Shown here one piece after another: positions 21,867-29,568 of a stretch of 64,000 nt of DNA (within the stretch, counting starts at the first letter, position 1; each line of letters begins with the position of its first letter). The notes below the pieces were generated by a model. That model worked only from the letters and a program-made list of their open reading frames with translations. It was not told where the DNA came from and did no database searches. A program made the position numbers and the translations under genes. Source of the stretch: CBDAKK01 sp965196605 (GTDB lineage: Bacteria; Spirochaetota; Spirochaetia; WTKD01; G963693115); the NCBI GenBank assembly GCA_965196605.1, contig CBDAKK010000004.1:1-64000 (forward strand). Reading direction: 5' to 3'.

Positions 21867-23190
21867 ATTCAAGTCGTTCATATCTACTGTGCTTGTCCAT
21901 CTTCGCATACGCCAATGGCTTTATAAGTGCCGATGCAATAATATCTACTTCTGTCCTAACAAACATCTTTCCAAAGCGCACTGGCATAAACAAAATACCA
22001 CCCTCTACCGCTTTAGTAAAAAGTAGCGTATCGTTGTTTTCTTTGTTGTCCCAGTATACCCTATCGGGTTGTTGCAATACATCGGGCAACATAAGCCACT
22101 GCTCCAGTGATAATTCCCCACCACCCCATAACTTATGCTTTCTCTGCTTTTGTATAAGCTGTCGCTCTTCTATTGCCACCATTCCACTTGCAGGCTTTTT
22201 TCCTTTTTTCTTTGCATACGCTAGGTACTTATTTGCAAGTAGCCCCAGTGGCATCATCTTACCTTCGCTCTTCTCTTTTTCAAGCGACACTTTCACAAAG
22301 GAGTTATAGTACGCTCTCATCACAGGATGTGAGAAATATTCCCTCATGCTTGTGTGTACCCCATCTCGTCCCTTCACTTTTTCAGCCTTTTCCATCAACG
22401 CTAATGCTAATGGCACCGTGCGTCCATAGGAACCTTGGTTCCACTCAAAGCCTGGCGTTACCCCCGCAGGCACGCTCCGCGTTGCCCCTGTCCGTGTGTT
22501 TCTGTACGTCTTGTAGGTAGTCTTCGGTCTCTGTAGTTGTATCTTTCTCCGCCCTCCAACATACGTTCCCTTTGCGCTTACTACCGGGTTCGGTACTCCT
22601 TCTTTTTTTAGTCGCGCGAGACGTGTATTGCTTATAGGCACAATCCTACACTTGCATCCATACCCACACGGTGGTATGTGACTCTCCCACCACGGGTCGT
22701 CCTTCGGCAACACTGTCCCGTTCCATTGCAAGTGTTCATCTCGATGCTTGTTTTTCACAAGCCCCACTTGCCACATCAAGTACGGATGGCTACTGCTCGC
22801 TTGTGCTTTTTCCCATATCCCTGCGTTGTACGCACTTCGCATGTTCACCTGCCATATCATAGCAAGTCGCTTGCTACTTCCCAGTTGTACTTCGCTTATT
22901 TGCCCAGTCTTCGGGTCTCGCATCTGCTTCTTACCCCACCAGCCCTTACTCTTCAAGTACGGCTCTAGTTCATGAGTAAACTGCTTCAACCCCGTTCCCG
23001 TTTTCAAAGCATCTACAAGCTTTCCCTGTATCTCGCCCAGCACATCCATCTGCATGCACTTCGCTACCGTAAACGCTACCGCATGCTCTTCTGCCCACAC
23101 ATCCTCATAACTGTAGCCAGTGAAAAGTTTCTTTTGCTCAAGGTACTCAACCGCTTCTTCGGGTATTGGTGGTCTCTCCATACTTCTCAC
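21865..23190 (-). CDS. Head morphogenesis protein gp30-like (SPP1 gp7/Mu F) with C-terminal extra domain
   Basis: 441 residues. The central part has ARIVWQVN-like MIWQVNMRSAYNAGIWEKA, WNGTVLPKDDPWWESHIPPC and CGYGCKCRIVPIS, the cysteine/histidine signature of phage Mu F/SPP1 gp7 minor head proteins, which enter the head with DNA. After about residue 300 there is a separate domain ending PDRVYWDNKENNDTLLFTKA and FGKMFVRTEVDIIASALIKP. It resembles the PBECR-type nuclease or toxin-like domains known as C-terminal fusions of gp7 proteins. Start GTG 23190 overlaps the portal stop (GTGA); ATG 23181 is possible. Confidence 0.85.
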   Translation of the reverse strand: MRSMERPPIPEEAVEYLEQKKLFTGYSYEDVWAEEHAVAFTVAKCMQMDVLGEIQGKLVDALKTGTGLKQFTHELEPYLKSKGWWGKKQMRDPKTGQISEVQLGSSKRLAMIWQVNMRSAYNAGIWEKAQASSSHPYLMWQVGLVKNKHRDEHLQWNGTVLPKDDPWWESHIPPCGYGCKCRIVPISNTRLARLKKEGVPNPVVSAKGTYVGGRRKIQLQRPKTTYKTYRNTRTGATRSVPAGVTPGFEWNQGSYGRTVPLALALMEKAEKVKGRDGVHTSMREYFSHPVMRAYYNSFVKVSLEKEKSEGKMMPLGLLANKYLAYAKKKGKKPASGMVAIEERQLIQKQRKHKLWGGGELSLEQWLMLPDVLQQPDRVYWDNKENNDTLLFTKAVEGGILFMPVRFGKMFVRTEVDIIASALIKPLAYAKMDKHSRYERLE

Positions 23191-24634
23191 ACTCTCGCTT
23201 TCAGCAAGTCCAACGCCAAACGCTCTGCCCTACCTGCCTCAACACCCTCTACGCTTTGCAATTTCTTTTGCAACTCTTCCAAACTATTACACTCGCTTGC
23301 TATTCTCTCAACCTCATCATACACATCGTTTCCAACCTCAACCCAATCATCGCTATAAGAACCCGCACTATTCAGCTCCACCGTGTTTACCTCCACTTCT
23401 TCAGCGTGCCCCTTCGGCCCCAACAATACCGCGTTCTTATCTGGCACTGGCAACCCTAACTTCTCAAGCATTCCATGCGCATCCACCGGCAAGCCTAACG
23501 GCACCAACTCTTTTAACGCATTCACCAACAGCTCTATGTTCTCTTCTCGCGGAACACGTATTACAACCTTCGGATAACACTTCTGTACCCCAAAGTTCAA
23601 GTCAATCACAGGTCGCACCAGCTGTGCATTTATCGTGTTTTGTAGCTCGTTTGCATCCGCCTCCAATATGTCAAGTCTCACATCATTGTGTACACTCGCC
23701 TGTGCCTTACTACTCCCATTGTCTGTGGTCATCGTCTGCCCTAGCACTGCCTTACTCACTTGACTGTCTATCCACATCGCAGCTTCCTTAAACTCACTCG
23801 CACTACTTCGCCCGTCCGTAAGTTTCTCAAAGACAATGTCCATGTCCGCGGTATCGCGGCAGCTCCATCCACGCCAATGCTTGCCACCGCTCGTTTGAGT
23901 GTCACTATATCCTCTTCTGTCGCATTAGCTCCATACTTACCTATCCGTATCGGTAGCCCATACATGTCTATAAAACTCATCCAATCGCTTAATACAAACT
24001 GCTTGCACATATAACTCGTTGCCACAAGCCGTGCCAAGCCCCCACGTATCGCAAGCCCATTCTTAAGTCGTGGTATATGTGAGATAAACTTATAGGCAGG
24101 CATCTCTCGCCCCTCATAATTCATCGGGTCGTGTATCAACAATCGCGCTCCCGTCTCCTCATCAAACATAAACCAGCGTGGATCTCGCCATGCAAACCTA
24201 TCCGGTATCCACCTATGACTTTCCATCCGCCACAGTATCTCTACCACCGAGTACCCTTTCCCTATCGCGTCCATCAAGTCATACACCATACTCTCAAACT
24301 CAGGACTCTCTACTACTTCTCTCACCAACTCCACGTGCGCGTTCTTCTCTTCCTTGCCCGGCTCCACCACCGCTTGCAACCTGCTCACCGCTCGCTTTCT
24401 CACTCCCAACACACCCGCATAATGCGGGTCTTTCTCTTCCATTTCCTCCGCAAGCGTCAAATACTCCGTGTTATACCGCTCTATTGAATTTTGCAACAAC
24501 GAGACCAGCCGAGTCGGCGTGAGTATCCGCGCTACCGCTTCACTCCGCCACGATGCATTACGTACTAGTGGTGTTACCACCTCCTCTTGTAATACTTTTT
24601 TATTTGCGCCTTTTCCTTCAAATCCTATCGACAT
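23187..24634 (-). pseudogene. Portal protein (gp29-like, DUF935) with a frameshift
   Basis: Two overlapping frames make one protein. From ATG 24634 (after AAGGAGTGTAT) the first reads MSIGFEGKGANKKVLQEE through SDWMSFIDMYGLPIRIGKYG to SIGVDGAAAIP. The second continues DMDIVFEKLTDGRSSASEFK and ends at 23187. The switch is needed at about 23846-23852 (ATACCGCGGACATGG), where one base seems to be missing; the zero frame runs on in nonsense to 23768. Joined, the protein has about 480 residues, the normal size for DUF935 portals. No slippery motif is present, so mutation or sequencing error is more likely than programmed shifting. Without a portal no particles can form. Confidence 0.85.
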
Positions 24635-24643
24635 ATACACTCC

Positions 24644-25957
24644 TTATAACGCTCGCCCTCGTCCAAAGCCACTGCTCCCAACTCCCATTTCTACTTTCTC
24701 ATACCGCGGGCGTTGATGCTCCCTGCTCCCTGCATACATGCTCAAAAAGCACGCCCACGCTCTATCCGCATGACTTCCCTCATCACGACTTGCATCAAAC
24801 CGCACTCCACCTGTTGGCGTGCTTATCCTCTGCAAGCTGTGTAAGTCCTTCCGCAATGCCTCATCTCCTTGCGGTATGCGTATCCGCTTATCTTCAAACC
24901 GTTGCTTCGCAACAGTCGCTACATGTTGTTTATTCGCTCCTGTGAATAATACGCCCTCTACTACGTACTCTCCATATTTGCGTTTCGCATCCTCCACCGG
25001 CTTCTCACCCATACCCGTTTGGTCTATGCATATCCTCGCTACCCGATACCGTTGCATCACCTCATGCCGTATTGCATCTTGCTCCGCAAAGCTAATATTT
25101 CGCCTCGCTATCACTTCCCGCGTCCACAACACATCGCCCACAAGCTCACTCACCCATAGCACCCACAAGTCGCCCCGCCTCGCTATGTCTTCTCCCACAT
25201 AACACAAACCACCTGCGTAACCCTCTCTGCTTCCTGCGCATCTCTCTTCTACACTTGCTATCAAGTCATACGATAACCATGCACTCGCTTCATCCACCCA
25301 ACGTAACTCATACTCTTGTTCCCACGCCTGTGCATCGCCAATTGTCCTTTTCAGTGCTTCCACATCTCTGGGGAGCCCCTGTTTCACCGCTTCATAGATA
25401 TCACACACATGCTTACTAAACGGACTCTCATGAGCACTAAAAAGCGTATAAAACATATTCCCCTTGCCATTCGGCGTGCTCGTAATTCGTAACCGATGCC
25501 CCGCACTGACAATAGGAAATACCGCCTTCCATATCTGCCTACTGTCCTTATGAAACGCAAACTCATCCAAATACACATTCGCACTAAAGCCCCGCGCCGT
25601 GTCCGCATTCGCTGGCAATGCCGTTATTTTACTACCCCCCGAAAGCACCGCTTCATGCGCTAACACCCTCAAATCTTCCAAGTACTCTTCGTTGTAGCTT
25701 TTTAGTACAATGTTTATCGCCTCAAGATGCCGCTTCACTCCTTCGTTCATCGCTTCCCGCGCCTGTCGCTCCCCTCGTGAGAGTATCACCCACCTGCGCT
25801 TCTCTCCCCGCGCCTCTGCTTCCAAACAATCTAGTACTATCTCAAGCGTCGTCGTAAATGTCTTGCCCCTCTGCCTCGCAAACATCCCTATCTTAAACCG
25901 ACTCTCATCGTTAAGCCACCTCTTCTGATACTCATATAATGGCACTACATTCTTCAT
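24644..25957 (-). CDS. Terminase large subunit (gp28-like)
   Basis: 437 residues. Walker A-like ARQRGKT at 27-33 (the adenosine-binding Q-x-G-K-T form of terminases), Walker B VYLDEF at 128-133, coupling motif ITSTPNG, and a C-terminal nuclease part with CYVGEDIARRGDLW and ARICIDQTGMGEKPV. It pumps DNA into the head and makes the packaging cut; Mu-like phages package by headful from a pac site. The ATG overlaps the gp27 stop as ATGA. All key residues appear present. Confidence 0.93.
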   Translation of the reverse strand: MKNVVPLYEYQKRWLNDESRFKIGMFARQRGKTFTTTLEIVLDCLEAEARGEKRRWVILSRGERQAREAMNEGVKRHLEAINIVLKSYNEEYLEDLRVLAHEAVLSGGSKITALPANADTARGFSANVYLDEFAFHKDSRQIWKAVFPIVSAGHRLRITSTPNGKGNMFYTLFSAHESPFSKHVCDIYEAVKQGLPRDVEALKRTIGDAQAWEQEYELRWVDEASAWLSYDLIASVEERCAGSREGYAGGLCYVGEDIARRGDLWVLWVSELVGDVLWTREVIARRNISFAEQDAIRHEVMQRYRVARICIDQTGMGEKPVEDAKRKYGEYVVEGVLFTGANKQHVATVAKQRFEDKRIRIPQGDEALRKDLHSLQRISTPTGGVRFDASRDEGSHADRAWACFLSMYAGSREHQRPRYEKVEMGVGSSGFGRGRAL

Positions 25958-26508
25958 TTGCTGTGTATCCCATAGGTGTTGCCTATTGCTTCCAAGCTCT
26001 TTTCCAGTACTCCTCTCCCAAGCCCACTTTTCTTTAAGGTTCTCTCCGCTTCCTCCACCACCAGCTTGCGTATCTTTTTCTCCCGCTCCACACTCGCACT
26101 CGCCGCAACTTCAATATGATGCAACGTTTCGCTGATTGTCTTTATCGTTTTTACCCGATCGCTTGCGCCCATGCCATTGCCTTCATCAAACAAATCAAAC
26201 ATGTCAAATACAAGCACTCGTAGCTTCTCAAGCAACAGTCGACCTACCGCATTTTCAGTATCCTCCCCATGTTCTTGCACAATCGCTTGCGCAACCACTC
26301 GTGCTTGCTTCAGCCGTTCTCCTTCTACATCGATACGCTTCTTATACCGTGCCATCGCACTACGACTTATCTTCGTGCTACTTCCTTGTGTAAGTTTATT
26401 AATATACGCAGTTGCTTCGTCTATCGTAGTTTTCGGTTTCCGTAACAGTTTATGCAACGCCTTCTGCAACTCTTCGGGTAACTGCTCTATACTTGATTTT
26501 TGTGCCAT
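25954..26508 (-). CDS. gp27-like terminase small subunit (DUF3486)
   Basis: 184 residues, entirely helical, starting MAQKSSIEQLPEELQKALHK with TTIDEATAYINKL and SRSAMARYKKRID, the DUF3486 pattern with a helix-turn-helix near the N-terminus. A C-terminal coiled coil follows (SASVEREKKIRKLVVEEAER). It probably recognises phage DNA for the terminase. It is coupled to gp28 by ATGA and has GGAGTGAAGCG as RBS. Confidence 0.85.
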   Translation of the reverse strand: MAQKSSIEQLPEELQKALHKLLRKPKTTIDEATAYINKLTQGSSTKISRSAMARYKKRIDVEGERLKQARVVAQAIVQEHGEDTENAVGRLLLEKLRVLVFDMFDLFDEGNGMGASDRVKTIKTISETLHHIEVAASASVEREKKIRKLVVEEAERTLKKSGLGRGVLEKSLEAIGNTYGIHSK

Positions 26509-26512
26509 CGCT

Positions 26513-26806
26513 TCACTCCAGCTCTGGCAACTTTCGTTCTATCCCTCGAATCTGTATCCTTCCTTCAGAGGCATCCAAGCCCCTCTGGGTCAAAGTCGCC
26601 ACTTGCGCAAAATCGCCTATCCACTCGGTTCTCACGCACCCTACGTGCTCCAGCCACTTAAGCTGCTTATGTACATCATCCAGCGGTATACTGTGTCCCC
26701 AGTCCGTAAGCACGCTCCACAGTATCCGACTGTTAATGCTATACCCCTCATCTACCGCCAAAAGATCTATAATCCGCCGCTTATTCTCGTCAAATGCGTT
26801 ACTCAT
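26513..26806 (-). CDS. gp26-like winged-helix protein
   Basis: 97 residues. NKRRIIDLLAVDEGYSINSR, VLTDWGHSIPLDDVHKQLKW and LTQRGLDASEGRIQIRGIER form a small winged helix (ArsR-like) as in the gene before DUF3486 in many Mu-like phages. The role is unknown; assisting packaging or late regulation is possible. Start ATG 26806 lies just after the gp25-like stop. Confidence 0.75.
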   Translation of the reverse strand: MSNAFDENKRRIIDLLAVDEGYSINSRILWSVLTDWGHSIPLDDVHKQLKWLEHVGCVRTEWIGDFAQVATLTQRGLDASEGRIQIRGIERKLPELE

Positions 26807-26809
26807 ACC

Positions 26810-27175
26810 TTATTGTTCCTTCTTCAAAATGTGCTGGTGTATAACTCCCAATATGTTATTCATACCTCGCTGATTTGCTTCTATACTACTTAATCGCTCA
26901 TTTATTTCTGCTATTTCTTTATTGGTCGCTCGATGTGATATGTCTTGTCGCAACTTTGCTACATCCTCTTCCAATGCTTCTTTCACGCTCGCTAGTTCTT
27001 TTTCACTCTCGTCAAACCGCTTGCCCATTGCTGATGCTACTCGCTCTATCGCTTCCGCATTCTTTTGCGCCTGCCTCTGTAGCATCTTCCACATCCACAC
27101 AACAAGCCCCACCATCGTGCTTATAAGCGATACCGCTCCTATCGCTATTCGCATCCACACGCTTATCTCATCCAT
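26810..27175 (-). CDS. gp25-like coiled-coil membrane protein (DUF2730)
   Basis: 121 residues: one N-terminal membrane helix (about 8-30, RIAIGAVSLISTMVGLVVWM) and a long coiled coil (35-105). This is the architecture of DUF2730/Mu gp25, found between lysis and terminase genes. Its function is unknown. It could also contribute to lysis as an anchored spacer. Confidence 0.75.
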   Translation of the reverse strand: MDEISVWMRIAIGAVSLISTMVGLVVWMWKMLQRQAQKNAEAIERVASAMGKRFDESEKELASVKEALEEDVAKLRQDISHRATNKEIAEINERLSSIEANQRGMNNILGVIHQHILKKEQ

Positions 27176-27206
27176 AGCTTCTTCCTTATCATTCCCTTGA
27201 AACTCT

Positions 27207-27611
27207 TCACTTCAAGTAATACATTCCCACAACTCCACCGACAAAACCCACGACTAACCCCGTAAGTCCGCCCAGTAGACCTGCTTCAATCGCTTGCTTA
27301 CCACTCACCCGCTCGTAACTCCTGAACAATGTCTCTTGCTCGCCCAGTCTCTCGCTTTGCTTCTCTAACAAGCCGTTGACTTCGCTTAATACTCTCTCTC
27401 GTTGCCTCTCCAAGTTCTCTTGCTTCTGCAACTCCTTCTCTAGCTCCTGTATTCGCATCTCTTGCCGACTTATTATTTGCTCTAATTCTTCCAGCAATGC
27501 GCCCTTTCTCTCCGCTCGTGTTTGCGAGTAAACGGGTTGCCAGCATGATTGCACCAGTGATAAAACCACCAATAAGAACGCCGTACTTCTTGATACTATT
27601 CCACATATCAT
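27207..27611 (-). CDS. Spanin-like protein, frame 1 (lipobox, coiled coil, C-terminal membrane helix)
   Basis: 134 residues. The N-terminus (TAFLLVVLSLVQSCWQPVYS) is a signal-like segment with a possible lipobox LVQSC. A long coiled coil follows (LLEELEQIISRQEMRIQELE and on), then a glycine-rich hydrophobic C-terminus (GLLGGLTGLVVGFVGGVVGM). It overlaps a second frame (27298-27606). Both start next to the same GGAGGAG, six and eleven bases from it, right after the holin stop. Overlapping pairs after the holin are usual for inner/outer membrane spanins, but which frame is which is unclear. Confidence 0.6.
   Translation of the reverse strand: MICGIVSRSTAFLLVVLSLVQSCWQPVYSQTRAERKGALLEELEQIISRQEMRIQELEKELQKQENLERQRERVLSEVNGLLEKQSERLGEQETLFRSYERVSGKQAIEAGLLGGLTGLVVGFVGGVVGMYYLK
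27298..27606 (-). CDS. Spanin-like protein, frame 2 (embedded)
   Basis: 102 residues, MWNSIKKYGVLIGGFITGAI giving one membrane helix (8-27), then a charged helical stretch (ANNKSARDANTGAREGVAEA, SIKRSQRLVREAKRETGRAR) to the end. It lies entirely inside the 27207-27611 gene in another frame. The layout (N-terminal anchor plus periplasmic coil) fits an inner-membrane spanin. It uses the same RBS at a longer spacing. It could be a chance frame, but position, membrane helix and coil together argue for a real gene. Confidence 0.5.
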   Translation of the reverse strand: MWNSIKKYGVLIGGFITGAIMLATRLLANTSGEKGRIAGRIRANNKSARDANTGAREGVAEARELGEATRESIKRSQRLVREAKRETGRARDIVQELRAGEW

Positions 27612-27829
27612 CAATATCTCCTCCGTGCAAACTTTTCAATAATTCCAGCTCCCAACAATGTTGATGACGCTCCATATGCCCATCCCAAAAATGGCTCTGT
27701 AGAATCCCCTGTTATCACTGAATATGTGGTCAACCCCATTGCAAAAAATAATGTTATCGACCCTAGTATTCTCTTACTACTCAAAACCCCACTCTCATCG
27801 CTAAATATTTCTCTCAAGACTTTTTTCAT
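27611..27829 (-). CDS. Putative holin
   Basis: 72 residues with two membrane helices (about 21-40, ILGSITLFFAMGLTTYSVIT, and 45-63, EPFLGWAYGASSTLLGAGII) between charged ends. An acidic N-terminus and a KFARRRY basic tail are typical of class II holins. It lies between the endolysin candidate and the spanin-like pair, with AAGGAGGAGTT before the ATG. It would permeabilise the inner membrane at lysis. Confidence 0.75.
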   Translation of the reverse strand: MKKVLREIFSDESGVLSSKRILGSITLFFAMGLTTYSVITGDSTEPFLGWAYGASSTLLGAGIIEKFARRRY

Positions 27830-27838
27830 AACTCCTCC

Positions 27839-28522
27839 TTAATTTCTCACTATCACATGTGCCCAGTACCCTTCGTTCTCTCCGCTGTTCTTCAGGTACT
27901 CAACCACATCTGCTTTTCTCATAATGACGTTGTTCCCTTTCTCATACCCCGTTACATCCGGGTTGTATCCGACCCTATAATCGCCCCACGGATCGTCTAT
28001 AATAAACGCCTCAAATCTATCAAGCTCTATTTGATTCGGACTTTCGGGGCAGTCTCCCGAATACACCACATCGCCAATGCTCACAATGTGGGCTAGTCTA
28101 TTTCCCCGATAGTTTGGAAAGTCCCCGCTTACCACAACTCCCGCACCGACTTGCACCATCCATATAAGCTCTTGCAGCGTCCTGTCTATTCCAAACTCCG
28201 CAACTCCCACACCATTGGCTATTTTGTTATAGCCCCACCGCAACATTGTATGCACTTCGTAAGGTTTTATTTTCACAGAACCATTCCCATAAAATGCCCA
28301 CGGCGCCGCTTCTCGCATCACCCGTATCGCTTCTTTACGCTTGAGATATCCTGCAAAGTAGTCTTCTGCTTGCATGCCTACCGGTACTTCAAACATCGCA
28401 CCCGCTCGCTTTGACGCCATCACATAACTCGTTACATTGCACGTACCCTGCGGGTCTACCTTGTTATTTCTCTGCGTGTGATACGCTCCGTTCGCATTCG
28501 TTCCTTCACCGTATCTTCTCAT
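27839..28522 (-). CDS. Papain-like (C39-type) peptidase, likely endolysin
   Basis: 227 residues from ATG 28522 (MRRYGEGTNANGAYHTQRNN); the frame is open further to a GTG at 28606. PQGTCNVTSYVMASKRA holds the candidate catalytic cysteine, NRLAHIVSIGDVVYSG the histidine, and IIDDPWGDYRVGYNP the aspartate, the order of C39-like papain-fold peptidases. It lacks a signal peptide and is followed by the holin, so it probably cuts peptide cross-links of the cell wall at lysis. Mu uses a different enzyme (Lys) at this position. It is the first gene of the late leftward run. Confidence 0.75.
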   Translation of the reverse strand: MRRYGEGTNANGAYHTQRNNKVDPQGTCNVTSYVMASKRAGAMFEVPVGMQAEDYFAGYLKRKEAIRVMREAAPWAFYGNGSVKIKPYEVHTMLRWGYNKIANGVGVAEFGIDRTLQELIWMVQVGAGVVVSGDFPNYRGNRLAHIVSIGDVVYSGDCPESPNQIELDRFEAFIIDDPWGDYRVGYNPDVTGYEKGNNVIMRKADVVEYLKNSGENEGYWAHVIVRN

Positions 28523-28529
28523 GCTTACC

Positions 28530-28573
28530 ACAATATCTGCTTCTCTTACCTTCTCAAAATAACCCGTGTTATT
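28530..28573 (-). promoter_or_regulatory. Candidate activator-dependent late promoter for lysis genes (P-lys-like)
   Basis: On the minus strand the dyad AATAAC-ACGG-GTTATT (28573-28558) is followed by TTGAGA, a 16-base spacer and TATTGT (28535-28530). The dyad, the adjoining TTGAG and the 36-bp distance to the ATG (28522) match the element before gene I. A Mor/C-type activator is the probable ligand. As at gene I, the mRNA start would fall on or next to the ATG. Confidence 0.5.
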
Positions 28574-28606
28574 GTTTTGGTTTCTCAAAAAATAAAAACG
28601 CCACAC

Positions 28607-28909
28607 CGCACACTAACTACCTTGTCGCGCCATATTTGCCAAGTTTGTTCTTGTTAAAACCGCACGCAAAAATACGCAGTTTCAGTTGCAAAATATAAAA
28701 CCCAGTTGCAAAAATACTCCCATCTATCCCACCAAATACCACTGTTATCCCATTTAATCCCGCCTACTTATCCCATGCATATACACATGGTGGAGAAACT
28801 TTTGATTTTTTGCGCATGCTCTATAATAAAAGCATATAAGCGTACGTTGGTTTTATGCTTAAACACAGATATGGGTTGCATACAACTCATAACATGCTAT
28901 TAGAGAACT
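28607..28909. other. Gene-free prophage right end with phased repeats
   Basis: No gene is visible. CAGTTGCAAAA occurs at 28683 and 28703 (20 bp apart) and TATCCCA at 28725, 28746 and 28769, with a related AATCCCG at 28756. Spacing of about 20-23 bp is two helical turns, like the transposase sites at Mu ends. At 28777 TGCATATACACATGGTGG resembles TGCATATACAAATCTGGTGG in the hairpin RNA at 21810. The exact phage end (usually CA) cannot be fixed without the left end or an empty site. Confidence 0.45.
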
Positions 28910-28918
28910 GTGAATTTT

Positions 28919-29368
28919 ATGGAAAGTAATAAAGAATTATTAGAAATTTACAAACTCCACGTAGAAATGGCAGACAGGATAAGTCAAAGGCGTTTGCAAA
29001 CAAATCGTTTTTACATTGCGCTTCTTTCTGGCGTATTTGTTGTATTGTCATTCTTTATTAATAAAACAATAGTTTTAGAGTATGGATACATGGTGTTTAT
29101 CTCAGCTTCTATTTTAGGAATTATATTGTGTTTCATATGGCTTATAAATATTCATTCATATAAGCAGTTAAATAGCGGAAAATTTGAAGTAATTCATGAT
29201 TTAGAAAAGCGACTGCAGTATTCTTTTTATGCAAAGGAATGGGATGCGCTCAAGCATGGCAAGTCCACGAAGTCTTATTTACAATTAACAAAGGTAGAAA
29301 AGCTTGTTCCGTGCTTTATGATGATTCCGTATGTGTTGTTGCTGTGCCTTGCTATTTTTGCTTTTTGA
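28919..29368 (+). CDS. RipA-family-like membrane protein
   Basis: About 149 residues. KELLEIYKLHVEMADRISQR at the N-terminus, two membrane helices (about 30-47 and 55-80 of the mature reading, YIALLSGVFVVLSFF and VFISASILGIILCFIWLINI), SYKQLNSGKFEVIHDLEKRL after them and a third hydrophobic end resemble the RipA-type octameric membrane protein family. I start at ATG 28919; a GTG lies nine bases upstream. It borders the prophage and reads opposite to it, so it may be a phage-carried extra gene or the first host gene. The function of the family is poorly known. Confidence 0.6.
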   Translation: MESNKELLEIYKLHVEMADRISQRRLQTNRFYIALLSGVFVVLSFFINKTIVLEYGYMVFISASILGIILCFIWLINIHSYKQLNSGKFEVIHDLEKRLQYSFYAKEWDALKHGKSTKSYLQLTKVEKLVPCFMMIPYVLLLCLAIFAF

Positions 29369-29568
29369 GGGTTTCACTATTCTTTTTGTGAGGGCACGCC
29401 CCACACTCTCCAGTATTGAGTGCATGTTTCTTGTACCATAAATGTTAAGAGAAAAAAGAGTGTAGAAAGCTACGCGAGTGAGGCTACCGCCCGTAGGAAA
29501 CAAAACACAAGCGAAGCAAGGGGATGCAAACTATTGCAAGAAAAACTTTGTCTGTACTAAGACTTCCT

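Larger units (their letters stand above)
1..28790 (-). mobile_element. Mu-like prophage (left end outside window)
   Basis: The block contains a MuA-type DDE transposase, a MuB-type ATPase, a Mor/C-family activator, GemA, gp27/28/29/30-like packaging proteins, gene I with an internal scaffold start, gpT capsid, sheath, tube, tail chaperone and tape measure. Together these define a Mu-like transposable phage. Nearly all genes read leftward; the repressor at 20.2-21.1 kb is the main exception. The right boundary is inferred from the last phage gene (28.5 kb), a gene-free stretch with helically phased repeats (28.68-28.78 kb) and unrelated genes beyond it. The left end is not in the window. The early block lies between gp30 and gpI, unlike Mu. 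A nonsense codon in the tail tube and a frameshift in the portal suggest a defective prophage if the sequence is correct. Confidence 0.9.
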
